Source: Gracilibacillus kekensis (GTDB lineage Bacteria; Bacillota; Bacilli; Bacillales; Amphibacillaceae). From it: a stretch of 64,000 nt of DNA. Positions 52,557 to 61,575 of the stretch are shown piece after piece. Every line of letters starts with the position of its first letter. Within the stretch, counting starts at the first letter, position 1. The notes below the pieces were generated by a model. It searched no databases and was not told where the DNA came from. It saw only the letters and a list, made by a program, of their open reading frames with translations. The position numbers were made by a program, and so were the translations under genes. Location of the stretch: contig NZ_FRCZ01000001.1 of NCBI RefSeq assembly GCF_900143085.1, forward strand, positions 186,001-250,000. The letters run 5' to 3'.

Positions 52557-53454
52557 AGGACTCACCCGCTTTCTCAATAAAGATGTCATTTAGGCTTGGT
52601 TCGTCTAATTCAAATTTACGAACGAAACCTTTTCCTAGCAATTGTTCTAGGATCTTTTGCGATACATCTTCATTTTCAATTTGACAAAGTGCTCCATCTG
52701 AAAAGTGCTTTACTTTGACCACGCCAGGGATGCTTTCCACAAAACCCAATTCAAAGTCTGCTTGAATTGATAAATTTTTCTTACCAAAGGAGCGCTTTAT
52801 TTCTCGAATATCACCATGTAATATTGGTTTTCCATGTTGCATCATACATAGATGCTGACATAATTCTTCGACATGTTCCATCCGGTGCGAAGAAAAAACA
52901 ATGGAAGTCCCACTATCTTTTAATTCAACTACCGCTTCTTTTAATAATTCTACATTGACAGGATCTAATCCAGAAAAAGGTTCATCTAAAATAAGTAGTT
53001 TAGGTTTATGTATAACTGCAGAGATGAATTGGATTTTTTGTTGATTCCCTTTTGATAACTCTTCCACTTTTTTATCCATATATTGTGGAACCTTCAACCG
53101 GTCAAGCCATTTCGTTAATTCTTCCACCACTTCTTGTTTTGCCATACCACGTAATTTTCCCAGGTAAATTAATTGATCACGAACTTTAAGTTTCGGATAA
53201 AGTCCTCTTTCTTCTGGTAAGTAGCCAATTAAGTCACTTTTACTATAATCGATTTCTTCACCATTCCACGTAATCGTTCCTGATGTTTGATCTAATAAAT
53301 TTAAGATCATACGGAATGACGTTGTTTTACCTGCACCATTTGCGCCTAGAAATCCAAAAATCTGGTTATCTGGAATTTCTAACGAAAGATGATCCACAGC
53401 AGTAAACGATCCAAACTTTTTTGTCACATTCTCTAGTTTTAATGTCACACTCAC
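52549..53454 (-). CDS. yhaQ: ABC transporter ATPase YhaQ
   Basis: A 301-residue ABC ATPase. Walker A is G-A-N-G-A-G-K-T-T, the signature L-S-K-G-N-Q-Q-K and Walker B L-L-I-L-D-E-P-F-S-G-L-D. A C-terminal extension after about 215 is typical of NatA-like exporters. The GTG at 53454 or another at 53448 is the start. Substrate possibly Na+ or a toxic peptide, unproven. Confidence 0.93.
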   Translation of the reverse strand: MSVTLKLENVTKKFGSFTAVDHLSLEIPDNQIFGFLGANGAGKTTSFRMILNLLDQTSGTITWNGEEIDYSKSDLIGYLPEERGLYPKLKVRDQLIYLGKLRGMAKQEVVEELTKWLDRLKVPQYMDKKVEELSKGNQQKIQFISAVIHKPKLLILDEPFSGLDPVNVELLKEAVVELKDSGTSIVFSSHRMEHVEELCQHLCMMQHGKPILHGDIREIKRSFGKKNLSIQADFELGFVESIPGVVKVKHFSDGALCQIENEDVSQKILEQLLGKGFVRKFELDEPSLNDIFIEKAGESYE

Positions 53455-53499
53455 TCACTCCTTTCACTATATATACGAATCACGGTACTCATTAGTTTC

Positions 53500-53536
53500 A
53501 AAAAAATGAGTTACAGCTGATATTGCTGTAACTCAT
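53500..53536 (-). terminator. terminator of yheA
   Basis: On the minus strand ATGAGTTACAGC and GCTGTAACTCAT form a perfect 12-bp stem with a seven-base loop, followed by TTTTTT. Confidence 0.93.
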
Positions 53537-53542
53537 GGTCAT

Positions 53543-53893
53543 TTATTGTTCTTGTGCACCGTATAATTCTTCTAACGGTTTTGTAATAATGCGGCTTAGG
53601 TCATTAATAAGCACGTTAACGCGTTGTTCTTCTTCCATTAATTTAGATATATCTTCATGTTGTTGAACAAGCTCCACTACTTGTTTCGCTTTTTCTACTT
53701 CTTCTTCGGTAATTTCCATTCCTTGCATTTGTTTTTGTTGCAATTCTAATTGTGTGTTTCGGAAATTATCAAACATTTGTTTCGCGTTTGGATCTGCCAT
53801 TACTTTATCATATGCAGCTTTTAAATCCTTGTATTCTTCGCTTTCCTGAATTGCTTGTTCTAACTCATGTGCTTTGTCATTTACATTTGACAT
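53543..53893 (-). CDS. yheA: YheA (YlbF/YmcA family) regulator-like protein
   Basis: A 116-residue all-helical protein with the YlbF-family pattern: A-H-E-L-E-Q-A-I-Q-E-S-E-E-Y, A-K-Q-M-F-D-N-F-R and a Q-Q-K-Q-M-Q-G stretch. YlbF and YmcA are subunits of the Y-complex in RNA processing; YheA's role is unclear. AGGAGG lies upstream. Neighbour of yheB, as in B. subtilis. Confidence 0.9.
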   Translation of the reverse strand: MSNVNDKAHELEQAIQESEEYKDLKAAYDKVMADPNAKQMFDNFRNTQLELQQKQMQGMEITEEEVEKAKQVVELVQQHEDISKLMEEEQRVNVLINDLSRIITKPLEELYGAQEQ

Positions 53894-53976
53894 AAAATAA
53901 AATCCTCCTAAAATATAAAACGTCTACAGTAGATTATCTATATTACCTACATATACTTTACCACTATAACAAAGAT

Positions 53977-55101
53977 TTAAATCATGATAAAGAGTAGCGC
54001 CTGAATTAATCCAATCAATCCACCTAATAACGCACCTAAATAAGTGATTAACTTAAACTCTTTTCGCGAAATCGACAGAATGATTTCTTCGATCCGGGAA
54101 GTTGGGAAAGATGAAACTTGGTTTTCCACCATTTTTTCTACTTCTAATTGGTTTAACATCTCTGGTACATTATTCGAAAGTTTTTCAAAAAGCTGATCGG
54201 TTAAAAGTGGGATGATTTTTATTTTGACTTGATCTGTAAAAGGGGTCAGGATTGTTTGAATTGGTTTTTCCAACCAATCTTCTACAGCTAATTGCTCTTG
54301 AATTACTTTTTTCAACAAATCTTGTGTTTTTGCTTTTTCGAATATGGATTCGGCAATTTTTAAATCTTGTTCCAGTAAATTGGACCATTCCTGATTTACA
54401 GCTCGAGAAATCCATTGATAACCTTTTTCAGAACGTAAATACTCGATGACTAAACGTTGCACTTTTAATGCTAATTCTTCCCTGCTGAACATCGATAACA
54501 CCATATTTCCTAAAAACCCTTTAGACTGTGCATACTGCTGAATGACATCCTCCATCTTTTGACGTGTTTCTTCATTATTTAGAAGATCGATTCCTTTATT
54601 TCTAATAAAAGCAGAAGCTTTATCGATATCTTCATCTGTCACAGCTTGCTCCAACCAAAGTTTTATCGGTTTTTCATGATGTTCTTGTAGGTATACACGG
54701 ATCTGCTCGACTATTTTTTCTGCGATCTTTTCCTTTAGCTGATTTGATTGTAGATTGATTCCAAATTTATCAGATAATTGTTGAATCGATGTAGACTTTA
54801 ACAAAAAGTGATCAAATTCTTGCTCGATTTTTTCCTCCACATTACAATGTAAGTGACGATCAGCTAACTTCTTTTGAATACTGTCTACAGTTAACAGGTG
54901 ATTAACAACTAGCTGCCCTAATTGTTTGGCTAACTGATCCCTGCGCTTCGGAATAACTCCTGGTGTAAAAGGAATCTTCCATTTTCCTATATATTTAGCT
55001 TCGTATGGTCGGAATAGCATTTTTATTGCAATTGAGTTCGTCAATCCTCCAATAAAACTTCCGACACCAACCATAACAAGAATGAGTATTAAATTTTCCA
55101 A
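53977..55101 (-). CDS. yheB: DUF445 membrane protein YheB
   Basis: A 374-residue protein with one helix at each end. It shows the conserved G-G-L-T-N-S-I-A-I-K-M-L-F-R-P-Y-E-A-K-Y-I-G and F-T-P-G-V-I-P-K-R-R-D-Q-L-A motifs and a C-terminal G-A-L-L-G-G-L-I-G. The TTG at 55101 is used: AAAGGTGG precedes it, and it matches the length of B. subtilis YheB. A longer frame from 55188 would run into the divergent yheC/D gene. Function unknown. Confidence 0.88.
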   Translation of the reverse strand: MENLILILVMVGVGSFIGGLTNSIAIKMLFRPYEAKYIGKWKIPFTPGVIPKRRDQLAKQLGQLVVNHLLTVDSIQKKLADRHLHCNVEEKIEQEFDHFLLKSTSIQQLSDKFGINLQSNQLKEKIAEKIVEQIRVYLQEHHEKPIKLWLEQAVTDEDIDKASAFIRNKGIDLLNNEETRQKMEDVIQQYAQSKGFLGNMVLSMFSREELALKVQRLVIEYLRSEKGYQWISRAVNQEWSNLLEQDLKIAESIFEKAKTQDLLKKVIQEQLAVEDWLEKPIQTILTPFTDQVKIKIIPLLTDQLFEKLSNNVPEMLNQLEVEKMVENQVSSFPTSRIEEIILSISRKEFKLITYLGALLGGLIGLIQALLFIMI

Positions 55102-55186
55102 ACTTGATTTCCACCTTTCCACTACGTATAGTAAGTCCTTTTCCTGCATATAATGAATTACCTTTTTGAAGGAAGGAGGGACCAAC

Positions 55187-56476
55187 ATGCTACCAACATT
55201 GCAAATTAAAGTTTACCATATTAATAAAAATAGAATAATCGTGCCAAAATCTCATTATTTTCGCATGAAAGATGTGAAACTGATCCATCATGGATTTAAA
55301 AAAGTGCCCTGTGAAGTTCTAAGTCATAACCAGAAACAAAACACTGTATACCTTTCCTCTTCTATTATGAAACATCTACATTTAAAAAATCAATCAGACG
55401 TAATCATTTACAGTAATAAAAATAGTTGTTCCATCTATTATCTGTTTGGTGTGCTTGTCCATCAGCAACCAAATAAATTAAAACATGAACCTCTTTATCA
55501 GGAAATGGCTAGAGTTGGTCATACTCTTGGTTTTGAAACCATCCTATTTTCTCCACAGGATCTCGATCGTATTTCTCATACAACTAATGGATCTATTTTT
55601 CAACAGCATAATTGGACAAAGATTGAAACAGACATTCCACCTGTTATCTATAATCGCATTCCAAATCGTGCAATCGAGAATCACACTAAGATTAAGCAAG
55701 CAAAAAGTTATTTAAAAACTACCTCGATTTTATTTAACCCTCATTTTTTTGACAAATGGCATGTTTACGATCAATTAAAAAATTCTGATGATGTCAATTA
55801 TTTATTACCTGAAACCACCTTTCATCCTTCTCAAACGACAATAAATGAAGCATTAACACAGCATCCTATCTACCTGAACCCGCTCTCATACAGTAAAAAA
55901 TATAATAAGTATTATATCGAAAAGGTCGACAACCGGTTATTTGTTGCGATTACAGGTAAACAGAAAGAACACAGCTATTTTGAGAGCACGGAATTATTCT
56001 TTAATGAATATTTCCCAAAAGGAGCTCAGCAATATGTGTTACAAGATGCGATTAGATATATGGAAGTTCAAGGAGAGCCATTCCTTTTTCGAATATACAC
56101 CTTAAAAAACTTCGATAATCAATGGCGTGTCGTTTTACACTATATGAAGAAGTTCGTTTTGTCTTCTTATGATACAAGTGAGACTGTTATACCGTTATCG
56201 ATGGTTTTCACTAAAAAAGAAGCTGCAGCAATGTTAAAAAAGCTAGATGACATTGCATTAAAATTAAGTTCAATTGTTGATGCACAAATGGATAATAGTT
56301 TTGGCGAGTTAGGATTCGACATTGGATTAGACCAAGAAAATCGATTATGGCTGGCTGAAGTCTATGCGAAACCAAGCTGGGATATATTTTACCATCCAGC
56401 AATCGCATCAAAAACATCGACTTATTTTACACAGCTTTTTAATATCGGTTTATCTAAATTAAAAGTCTCTGAATGA
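55187..56476 (+). CDS. YheC/YheD-family ATP-grasp spore coat-associated protein
   Basis: A 429-residue protein of the YheC/YheD family, linked to the spore coat in B. subtilis. The C-terminal half resembles an ATP-grasp fold, with F-L-F-R-I-Y, the N-S-F-G-E-L-G-F-D-I-G-L-D segment and W-L-A-E-V-Y-A-K-P-S-W-D. The ATG at 55187 has AAGGAGGGACC upstream. It cannot be assigned to YheC or YheD alone. Divergent from yheB. Confidence 0.85.
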   Translation: MLPTLQIKVYHINKNRIIVPKSHYFRMKDVKLIHHGFKKVPCEVLSHNQKQNTVYLSSSIMKHLHLKNQSDVIIYSNKNSCSIYYLFGVLVHQQPNKLKHEPLYQEMARVGHTLGFETILFSPQDLDRISHTTNGSIFQQHNWTKIETDIPPVIYNRIPNRAIENHTKIKQAKSYLKTTSILFNPHFFDKWHVYDQLKNSDDVNYLLPETTFHPSQTTINEALTQHPIYLNPLSYSKKYNKYYIEKVDNRLFVAITGKQKEHSYFESTELFFNEYFPKGAQQYVLQDAIRYMEVQGEPFLFRIYTLKNFDNQWRVVLHYMKKFVLSSYDTSETVIPLSMVFTKKEAAAMLKKLDDIALKLSSIVDAQMDNSFGELGFDIGLDQENRLWLAEVYAKPSWDIFYHPAIASKTSTYFTQLFNIGLSKLKVSE

Positions 56477-56520
56477 TTTGAACGCTTTTGCTCAAGCTAA
56501 GATCATTAGGAGGGAAAAAG

Positions 56521-56706
56521 ATGGCGAAACCTTCATCAAAAAATGAAAGAGATTCACGCGAGAAATATGAAGTTGATGTAGATCGTATGATTAACGAAGG
56601 AATGGCTGGTGGAACCACCTATTCGCTTCACGGAAGAATGCAAATTGAACAAGCCAGAAAATTAGCAAAAGAACATGAAGCTTTTCCTGCTGAAACAGAA
56701 GACTAA
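56521..56706 (+). CDS. small hydrophilic protein, 61 residues
   Basis: A charged, soluble protein starting M-A-K-P-S-S-K-N-E-R-D and containing V-D-R-M-I-N-E-G-M-A-G-G. The ATG at 56521 follows AGGAGGG closely; the longer frame from 56488 is rejected. It follows the yheC/D-type gene by 44 bases and may share its expression. I recognise no function. Confidence 0.65.
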   Translation: MAKPSSKNERDSREKYEVDVDRMINEGMAGGTTYSLHGRMQIEQARKLAKEHEAFPAETED

Positions 56707-56735
56707 CACACACTTAACTTTCGGTGTGTGTTTTC
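56707..56735 (+). terminator. terminator after the small protein gene
   Basis: CACACAC and GTGTGTG pair across ten bases, followed by TTTTC. Confidence 0.8.
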
Positions 56736-56806
56736 TATTTAATACAGGTATATCTCCTTATTCTTTGTTATAATAGAGGGAAACATGAAATGAAAGAGGC
56801 TGAAAG

Positions 56807-57703
56807 ATGTTTGCACAATTAAAAATGATGTTTCCTAATCTAATTACAATAACTGATAATACAACAATGGATACTGTTTCCTATAAATGGTACGTAACAA
56901 GTAACAATGAGATTATTGGAATACCAAAGACAGATCTTACTCAGCGAGAAAAAGAATTATTGGAAATATTACTAACTCCATATAAAGCGAATCAACCTCC
57001 AACAACTGACAGAGAAAAAATGTGGATGGATGTATTATTTCATCACGAATTTCCTAAACAAATGCTACAAGAAAAATTAAATGACTTTCATTTTGTCTAT
57101 TTTTCGCTCTCAGATGAAACTATCGATCCTGAGTCCTTTCGCGAAGCAATCCATGGTCTGTTCCCTACAAAAACCCCCATCTTATGGGAAAATAATCATG
57201 AAGGGGTTATTATCCAGGAAGAGACGCAAAACTCAGAGGATTTCATATCGTATTCTGAAATCATAGAAGTTTTAACAACTGATTTCTATATGAATATCAA
57301 ACTTTTTATAGGTCCAACGATCAAAAATATAAAACAAGCACCTGATTTTTACTACTGGATAAAAAGATGTTATCACTTAACAACTAGCCATAACCATGAT
57401 GTAATGCGATATACAGAAGCGATTCCTTATTTGTTTTTACAAGATATTAATGACAAAGAACAACAACTTATTATTGAATCTTTACTAAATGATGTAAAAG
57501 AGGATGAAGAATTACTAAAGACGGTTCAAGTGTTTCTAGAATCCAATTCCAACACGACACTAGCTGCGAAAAAAATGTACATGCATCGAAATAGCTTGCA
57601 ATATCGCGTGGACAAATTTATCGAAAAAACAGGAATTGATGTGAAACAATTCGAGGGTGCCATCGCCATCTACCTTTGCCTTATCATGCGGACAAAATGG
57701 TAA
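56807..57703 (+). CDS. PucR/CdaR-type transcriptional regulator
   Basis: A 298-residue protein with a C-terminal PucR-type helix-turn-helix (about 237-292): F-L-E-S-N-S-N-T-T-L-A-A-K-K-M-Y-M-H-R-N-S-L-Q-Y. The N-terminal 220 residues hold a GGDEF-like or sensory region without catalytic motifs. It lies upstream of the sugar-importer ATPase gene msmX, so control of sugar uptake is plausible but unproven. Confidence 0.82.
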   Translation: MFAQLKMMFPNLITITDNTTMDTVSYKWYVTSNNEIIGIPKTDLTQREKELLEILLTPYKANQPPTTDREKMWMDVLFHHEFPKQMLQEKLNDFHFVYFSLSDETIDPESFREAIHGLFPTKTPILWENNHEGVIIQEETQNSEDFISYSEIIEVLTTDFYMNIKLFIGPTIKNIKQAPDFYYWIKRCYHLTTSHNHDVMRYTEAIPYLFLQDINDKEQQLIIESLLNDVKEDEELLKTVQVFLESNSNTTLAAKKMYMHRNSLQYRVDKFIEKTGIDVKQFEGAIAIYLCLIMRTKW

Positions 57704-57749
57704 AATAACATCGTCTTATAGCTAAGTTGCGAAGTAACTGCAAACTAAA

Positions 57750-57783
57750 ATCAAAGGAATTATCTAATGATAATCCCTTTGAT
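57750..57783. terminator. hairpin between the PucR-type gene and the small minus-strand gene
   Basis: ATCAAAGGAATTAT and ATAATCCCTTTGAT pair with one mismatch across six bases. It may act on both strands. Confidence 0.65.
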
Positions 57784-57789
57784 TGATAA

Positions 57790-57933
57790 TTAATAGGGTG
57801 TATAAGTCCCTTTCAATTTATTTTTATAACGCTCTAACTTTTTTATTTTTCTAAAAGTAATTAAAGAACAAATCGTAGCAATTATTAACATCCATTCATG
57901 ATCTTCCCACCTATTACCAATAATTTCGGGCAT
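57790..57933 (-). CDS. small membrane protein, 47 residues
   Basis: The ATG at 57933 has TTTGGAGGGA just upstream, so the longer frame from 57972 is rejected. The protein has one hydrophobic helix (M-L-I-I-A-T-I-C-S-L-I-T-F) followed by a highly basic tail (R-K-I-K-K-L-E-R-Y-K-N-K). No homologue is known to me. Confidence 0.55.
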   Translation of the reverse strand: MPEIIGNRWEDHEWMLIIATICSLITFRKIKKLERYKNKLKGTYTPY

Positions 57934-58090
57934 ATATTCCCTCCAAATTTTCAATTTAATCGAACAGAACAAATACTATTTTGAAAATTCCATTTTATTA
58001 AAATATAATGGAATTTTATCATCAATCCTTGTTGTCAATCAATCTCTTCCTCCATATCTTTAGGTTTACTTGTTCTTTTGACCAAGCTTT

Positions 58091-58190
58091 TGTAACCGTG
58101 CACAAATGAAACGACATTTTTTGTGCACGCTTTCTATTTACGATTAGATGAATTACTAGTAAACTGTTAGACATAGATGAAACGCTTTCA
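58091..58190 (+). promoter_or_regulatory. cre-like sites and perfect inverted repeat upstream of msmX
   Basis: TGTAACCGTGCACA (58091-58104) matches the CcpA cre consensus at all but one position. It overlaps one arm of a perfect inverted repeat, CGTGCACAAA (58097-58106) and TTTGTGCACG (58120-58129). A second site, TGAAACGCTTTCA (58178-58190), is a cre-like palindrome one base short. It suggests carbon-source control of the importer ATPase. Confidence 0.5.
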
Positions 58191-58213
58191 ACAAAACTAG
58201 GAGGGAATACAAA

Positions 58214-59314
58214 ATGGCAGAATTAACATTAAGAAACATTGATAAGATTTATACTAAAGGTGATGAAAAAGCGGTTGATAATTTCAACCTTGAAATTAAA
58301 GACAAAGAATTTATCGTATTTGTTGGTCCATCTGGTTGTGGTAAATCAACGACACTTCGTATGATTGCAGGTCTTGAGGAAATTTCATCTGGTGAGTTTT
58401 ACATTGATGACAAATTGATGAACGAAGTTGCACCTAAAGACCGTGACATCGCAATGGTTTTCCAGAACTATGCACTATATCCACACATGAATGTATATGA
58501 CAATATGGCATTCGGTCTTAAATTACGTAAATTCAAAAAAGACGAAATCGAGCGTCGTGTAAAAGAAGCAGCTCGTATTCTTGGACTTGAAGCATATCTA
58601 GATCGTAAACCAAAAGCTCTTTCTGGTGGTCAGCGTCAGCGTGTGGCATTAGGACGTGCGATCGTTCGTGATGCAAAAGTATTCTTGATGGATGAACCAT
58701 TATCAAACTTGGATGCGAAATTACGTGTGCAGATGCGTGCTGAAATTCAAAAACTTCACCACCGCCTGCAGACTACTACTATTTATGTTACACACGATCA
58801 AACAGAAGCAATGACAATGGCAACTCGTCTTGTAGTACTTAAAGATGGTATTATTCAACAAGTTGGTGCACCGAAAGAAGTATATGACAAGCCAAATAAC
58901 ATTTTCGTTGGTGGTTTCATCGGTTCTCCAGCAATGAACTTCTTTAATGGTACATTAGAAGAAGGATCTATGAAGCTTGGTGACACTAACGTAGAAGTAC
59001 CTGAAGGTAAAATGAAAGTACTTCGTGAACAAGGATATATCGGAAAAGAAGTTGTACTAGGTGTGCGTCCAGAAGATATCCATGATGAGCCAGTGTTCTT
59101 AGATGCAAACCCTGGTAAGAAAATCACTGCAACTATTGACGTATCTGAGCTAATGGGTTCTGAGTCTTACCTATACTCTGAAGTAAATGGTCAAGAATTT
59201 GTTGCACGTGTAGATTCTCGTACAGACATTCATGGTGGCGAAAAAATCGATCTTGCATTCGATATGCACAAATGTCACTTCTTTGATAAAGACTCTGAAC
59301 AAAGAATTCAATAA
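58214..59314 (+). CDS. msmX: multi-sugar ABC importer ATPase (MsmX/UgpC type)
   Basis: A 366-residue CUT1-type ABC ATPase. Walker A is G-P-S-G-C-G-K-S-T, the signature L-S-G-G-Q-R-Q-R and Walker B V-F-L-M-D-E-P-L-S-N-L-D. The C-terminal OB-like regulatory domain (about 240-366) includes G-V-R-P-E-D-I. In B. subtilis MsmX is shared by several sugar importers, which fits the lack of permease genes here. Codon use is of a highly expressed gene. AGGAGGG precedes the ATG. Confidence 0.93.
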   Translation: MAELTLRNIDKIYTKGDEKAVDNFNLEIKDKEFIVFVGPSGCGKSTTLRMIAGLEEISSGEFYIDDKLMNEVAPKDRDIAMVFQNYALYPHMNVYDNMAFGLKLRKFKKDEIERRVKEAARILGLEAYLDRKPKALSGGQRQRVALGRAIVRDAKVFLMDEPLSNLDAKLRVQMRAEIQKLHHRLQTTTIYVTHDQTEAMTMATRLVVLKDGIIQQVGAPKEVYDKPNNIFVGGFIGSPAMNFFNGTLEEGSMKLGDTNVEVPEGKMKVLREQGYIGKEVVLGVRPEDIHDEPVFLDANPGKKITATIDVSELMGSESYLYSEVNGQEFVARVDSRTDIHGGEKIDLAFDMHKCHFFDKDSEQRIQ

Positions 59315-59320
59315 TTTCAG

Positions 59321-59353
59321 AAAAGCGCATAGCCTGAGGCTTTGCGCTTTTTA
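59321..59353 (+). terminator. terminator after msmX
   Basis: AAAGCGCA and TGCGCTTT pair, with an extra AGCC/GGCT inner stem, and a T-run follows. Confidence 0.9.
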
Positions 59354-59370
59354 CTTTTATATTATAATCC

Positions 59371-59625
59371 TTATCGTATTTCCTGTTCATTAATAATCAT
59401 CTCTTCGATATGGTTACAAGCAGAACAAACTCCAACATGTAAACATTGATGTTCTTCACTGGAATGTGTAAGCCCATCTATCATTTGTGCATCTTCACTT
59501 TCTATATACGGTGCATAATCTCCATAATAGTCCACCAATTTGCCACCGTCTAGCATATGTGCATTACAATTTGGGCAGGACTGCTCCATTCTCTCTAAAC
59601 CGTTACATAAATAACAAATATACAT
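59371..59625 (-). CDS. small multi-zinc-ribbon protein
   Basis: An 84-residue protein with three cysteine pairs: C-Y-L-C (Cys4, Cys7), C-P-N-C (Cys17, Cys20) and C-S-A-C (Cys67, Cys70), plus Cys61. The middle holds an acidic Y-Y-G-D-Y-A-P-Y segment. A GGAGGAG ribosome site precedes the ATG. A 13-base motif just upstream is shared with the spore protein gene, which hints at sporulation timing. I do not recognise the family. Confidence 0.68.
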   Translation of the reverse strand: MYICYLCNGLERMEQSCPNCNAHMLDGGKLVDYYGDYAPYIESEDAQMIDGLTHSSEEHQCLHVGVCSACNHIEEMIINEQEIR

Positions 59626-59654
59626 AGCTCTCCTCCAAAGAGATCGGTCTACCT

Positions 59655-59667
59655 ACTATGCTTCGTA
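59655..59667 (-). promoter_or_regulatory. shared motif upstream of the zinc-ribbon gene
   Basis: On the minus strand the 13-base TACGAAGCATAGT is identical to 59980-59992 upstream of the spore protein gene. CATAGTA at its end resembles a sigma-G/sigma-F -10 element (CATACTA). No clear -35 is visible. Confidence 0.4.
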
Positions 59668-59679
59668 ATTAACCATTTT

Positions 59680-59718
59680 ACAAAAGGGAGACACCTTTAT
59701 TAAAGCGTCTCCCTTTTA
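59680..59718 (-). terminator. terminator of the spore protein gene
   Basis: AAAAGGGAGAC and GTCTCCCTTTT form an 11-bp stem extended by CTTTA/TAAAG, followed on the minus strand by TTTTG. Confidence 0.88.
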
Positions 59719-59730
59719 CTAATCTAATTA

Positions 59731-59934
59731 TTATTGTTGTTGCGTACCACCGAATTGCTGTTCAGCCATTGTTACTAAACGTTTTGTGATTTCTCCTCCA
59801 ACAGATCCGTTAGCACGAGAAGTAGAGTCTGCACCTAAGTTTACACCAAATTCTTGTGCAATTTCATATTTCATTTGGTCTAATGCTTGTTCAACTCCTG
59901 GAACAACTAGTTGATTTGAATTATTAGTCGCCAT
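59731..59934 (-). CDS. alpha/beta-type small acid-soluble spore protein
   Basis: A 67-residue SASP. The family core [22 protein letters not shown] with the GPR cleavage site, and the later [12 protein letters not shown] motif, are present. These proteins coat DNA in dormant spores and protect it. This proves the organism is spore-forming or recently was. Confidence 0.96.
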   Translation of the reverse strand: MATNNSNQLVVPGVEQALDQMKYEIAQEFGVNLGADSTSRANGSVGGEITKRLVTMAEQQFGGTQQQ

Positions 59935-59979
59935 CTTTGATCACCTCCTGTACACCATATTGTGAACAAAAAAGGGATC

Positions 59980-59992
59980 ACTATGCTTCGTA
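59980..59992 (-). promoter_or_regulatory. shared motif upstream of the spore protein gene
   Basis: The same 13-base motif as at 59655-59667, 46 bases before the SASP start. CATAGTG fits a sigma-G-type -10 with one or two changes. The -35 is weak. Confidence 0.4.
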
Positions 59993-60028
59993 TTTCTTAG
60001 TAATTTCTAGTAAAAGAACCAATTCTCA

Positions 60029-61417
60029 TTATTTTGGATAGGTCATCTCTTCTGGTTTGATCCATTCATCAAACTGTTCTCCAGTTAATAATTGAAGTTC
60101 TATTGCTGCTTCTTTTAATGTAGTATTATCAGCAAAAGCTTTTTTTGCAATTTTAGCTGCATTTTCGTAGCCAATATGTGGATTTAATGCTGTTACAAGC
60201 ATTAAAGAATCATTTAAGTTTTTCTCTATTTGTTCGAGATTTGGTTCTAACCCAACTAAACAACGATCATTAAAAGATAGCATACTATCTGCTAATAATT
60301 GAGCAGATTGCAGGAAATTATAAGCTATTACCGGTTTAAATACATTCAATTCAAAGTTACCTTGACTAGCAGCAATTCCAATTGTTGCATCATTTCCCAT
60401 TACTTGCGTCGCTACCATCGTAATTGCTTCACTTTGAGTTGGATTTACTTTACCTGGCATAATCGAACTTCCGGGCTCATTTGCTGGAATCGTTATTTCA
60501 CCAATACCACAACGAGGACCACTTGCTAACCAACGAACATCATTGGCAATCTTCATCAAGTCCGCTGCAAGACCTTTCAATGCTCCATGAGCAAAAACTA
60601 ATTCATCATGACTTGTTAAGGCATGGAATTTATTAGCGGCTGAGACAAAATCTTTGCCTGTATAGTTATTAATATTAGCGGTGACCCGTTCAGAAAATTC
60701 CGGGTGGGCATTTAAGCCTGTACCAACTGCGGTACCACCAATAGCCAACTCTTTTACGTATGGAATACTTCTTTGGATCATGTCTTCTGTTTTTTCTAAC
60801 ATGCGGTGCCAGCCGCTTATTTCCTGGCCTAATGTTAAAGGTGTTGCATCTTGCAAGTGTGTTCGTCCAATTTTTACAATATCATTAAATGCTTCCATTT
60901 TCTCTTTTAAGGTCTGTTTCATTGTGGCTAATCCAGGCAATACTACATCTTCTAATTTACGAACTGCTGCAATATGTAAGGCAGTTGGATAGGTATCATT
61001 GGAACTTTGAGATTTATTGACATCATCATTTGGATGTAATGTAATCTCATTACCCTGTTCTTTTAACCATTCATTTCCTACAAAAGCGATCACTTCATTG
61101 ACATTCATATTCGATTGCGTACCACTACCAGTTTGCCATACTACTAATGGAAAGTGCTCAAATAACTCCCCGGCAAGTATCCGATCGGCAGCGTATTTGA
61201 TCGCATCCGCTTTCATTTTATCCATTAAACCTAATTCGCTATTTACAATTGCTGCACTTCTTTTTAAAATCGCAAATCCTTCAATGATTTCTTTAGGCAT
61301 TGTTTCAATACCAATGGGGAAGTTTTCTTTACTTCTTTGTGTTTGGGCTCCCCAATATTTATCACTTGCTACTTTAATTTCACCAATTGTATCACGTTCG
61401 ATCCGAAAATCCATCAT
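60029..61417 (-). CDS. fumC: class II fumarase
   Basis: A 462-residue fumarate hydratase of the citric acid cycle. The signature [11 protein letters not shown] is present, as are G-S-G-T-Q-S-N-M-N and [12 protein letters not shown]. The start is ATGATG; either codon fits GGGGGAAATAA. Normal length. Confidence 0.96.
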   Translation of the reverse strand: MMDFRIERDTIGEIKVASDKYWGAQTQRSKENFPIGIETMPKEIIEGFAILKRSAAIVNSELGLMDKMKADAIKYAADRILAGELFEHFPLVVWQTGSGTQSNMNVNEVIAFVGNEWLKEQGNEITLHPNDDVNKSQSSNDTYPTALHIAAVRKLEDVVLPGLATMKQTLKEKMEAFNDIVKIGRTHLQDATPLTLGQEISGWHRMLEKTEDMIQRSIPYVKELAIGGTAVGTGLNAHPEFSERVTANINNYTGKDFVSAANKFHALTSHDELVFAHGALKGLAADLMKIANDVRWLASGPRCGIGEITIPANEPGSSIMPGKVNPTQSEAITMVATQVMGNDATIGIAASQGNFELNVFKPVIAYNFLQSAQLLADSMLSFNDRCLVGLEPNLEQIEKNLNDSLMLVTALNPHIGYENAAKIAKKAFADNTTLKEAAIELQLLTGEQFDEWIKPEEMTYPK

Positions 61418-61541
61418 TTATTTCCCCCTTAATTAATCTTACACTGTATCACGGTGTAACCGCCTTAACACCACTTCAATAACAAATAAAAGCAGACGCT
61501 CACATCCTGATAAGTCTATCCTTATTGTATCAAAAAATAAC

Positions 61542-61575
61542 AAAAAAATAGAGACAAAAGCTATTTTGTCTCTAT
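61542..61575 (-). terminator. terminator of yabG, containing its stop codon
   Basis: On the minus strand ATAGAGACAAAA pairs with TTTTGTCTCTAT, followed by TTTTTTTG. The stem includes the last codons and the stop. Confidence 0.9.

Noticed and set aside
55101-55188. YheB starting at 55188, overlapping the divergent yheC/D start
   Set aside because: The TTG at 55101 has a proper ribosome site and gives the family's usual length; the longer start would overlap the divergent gene.
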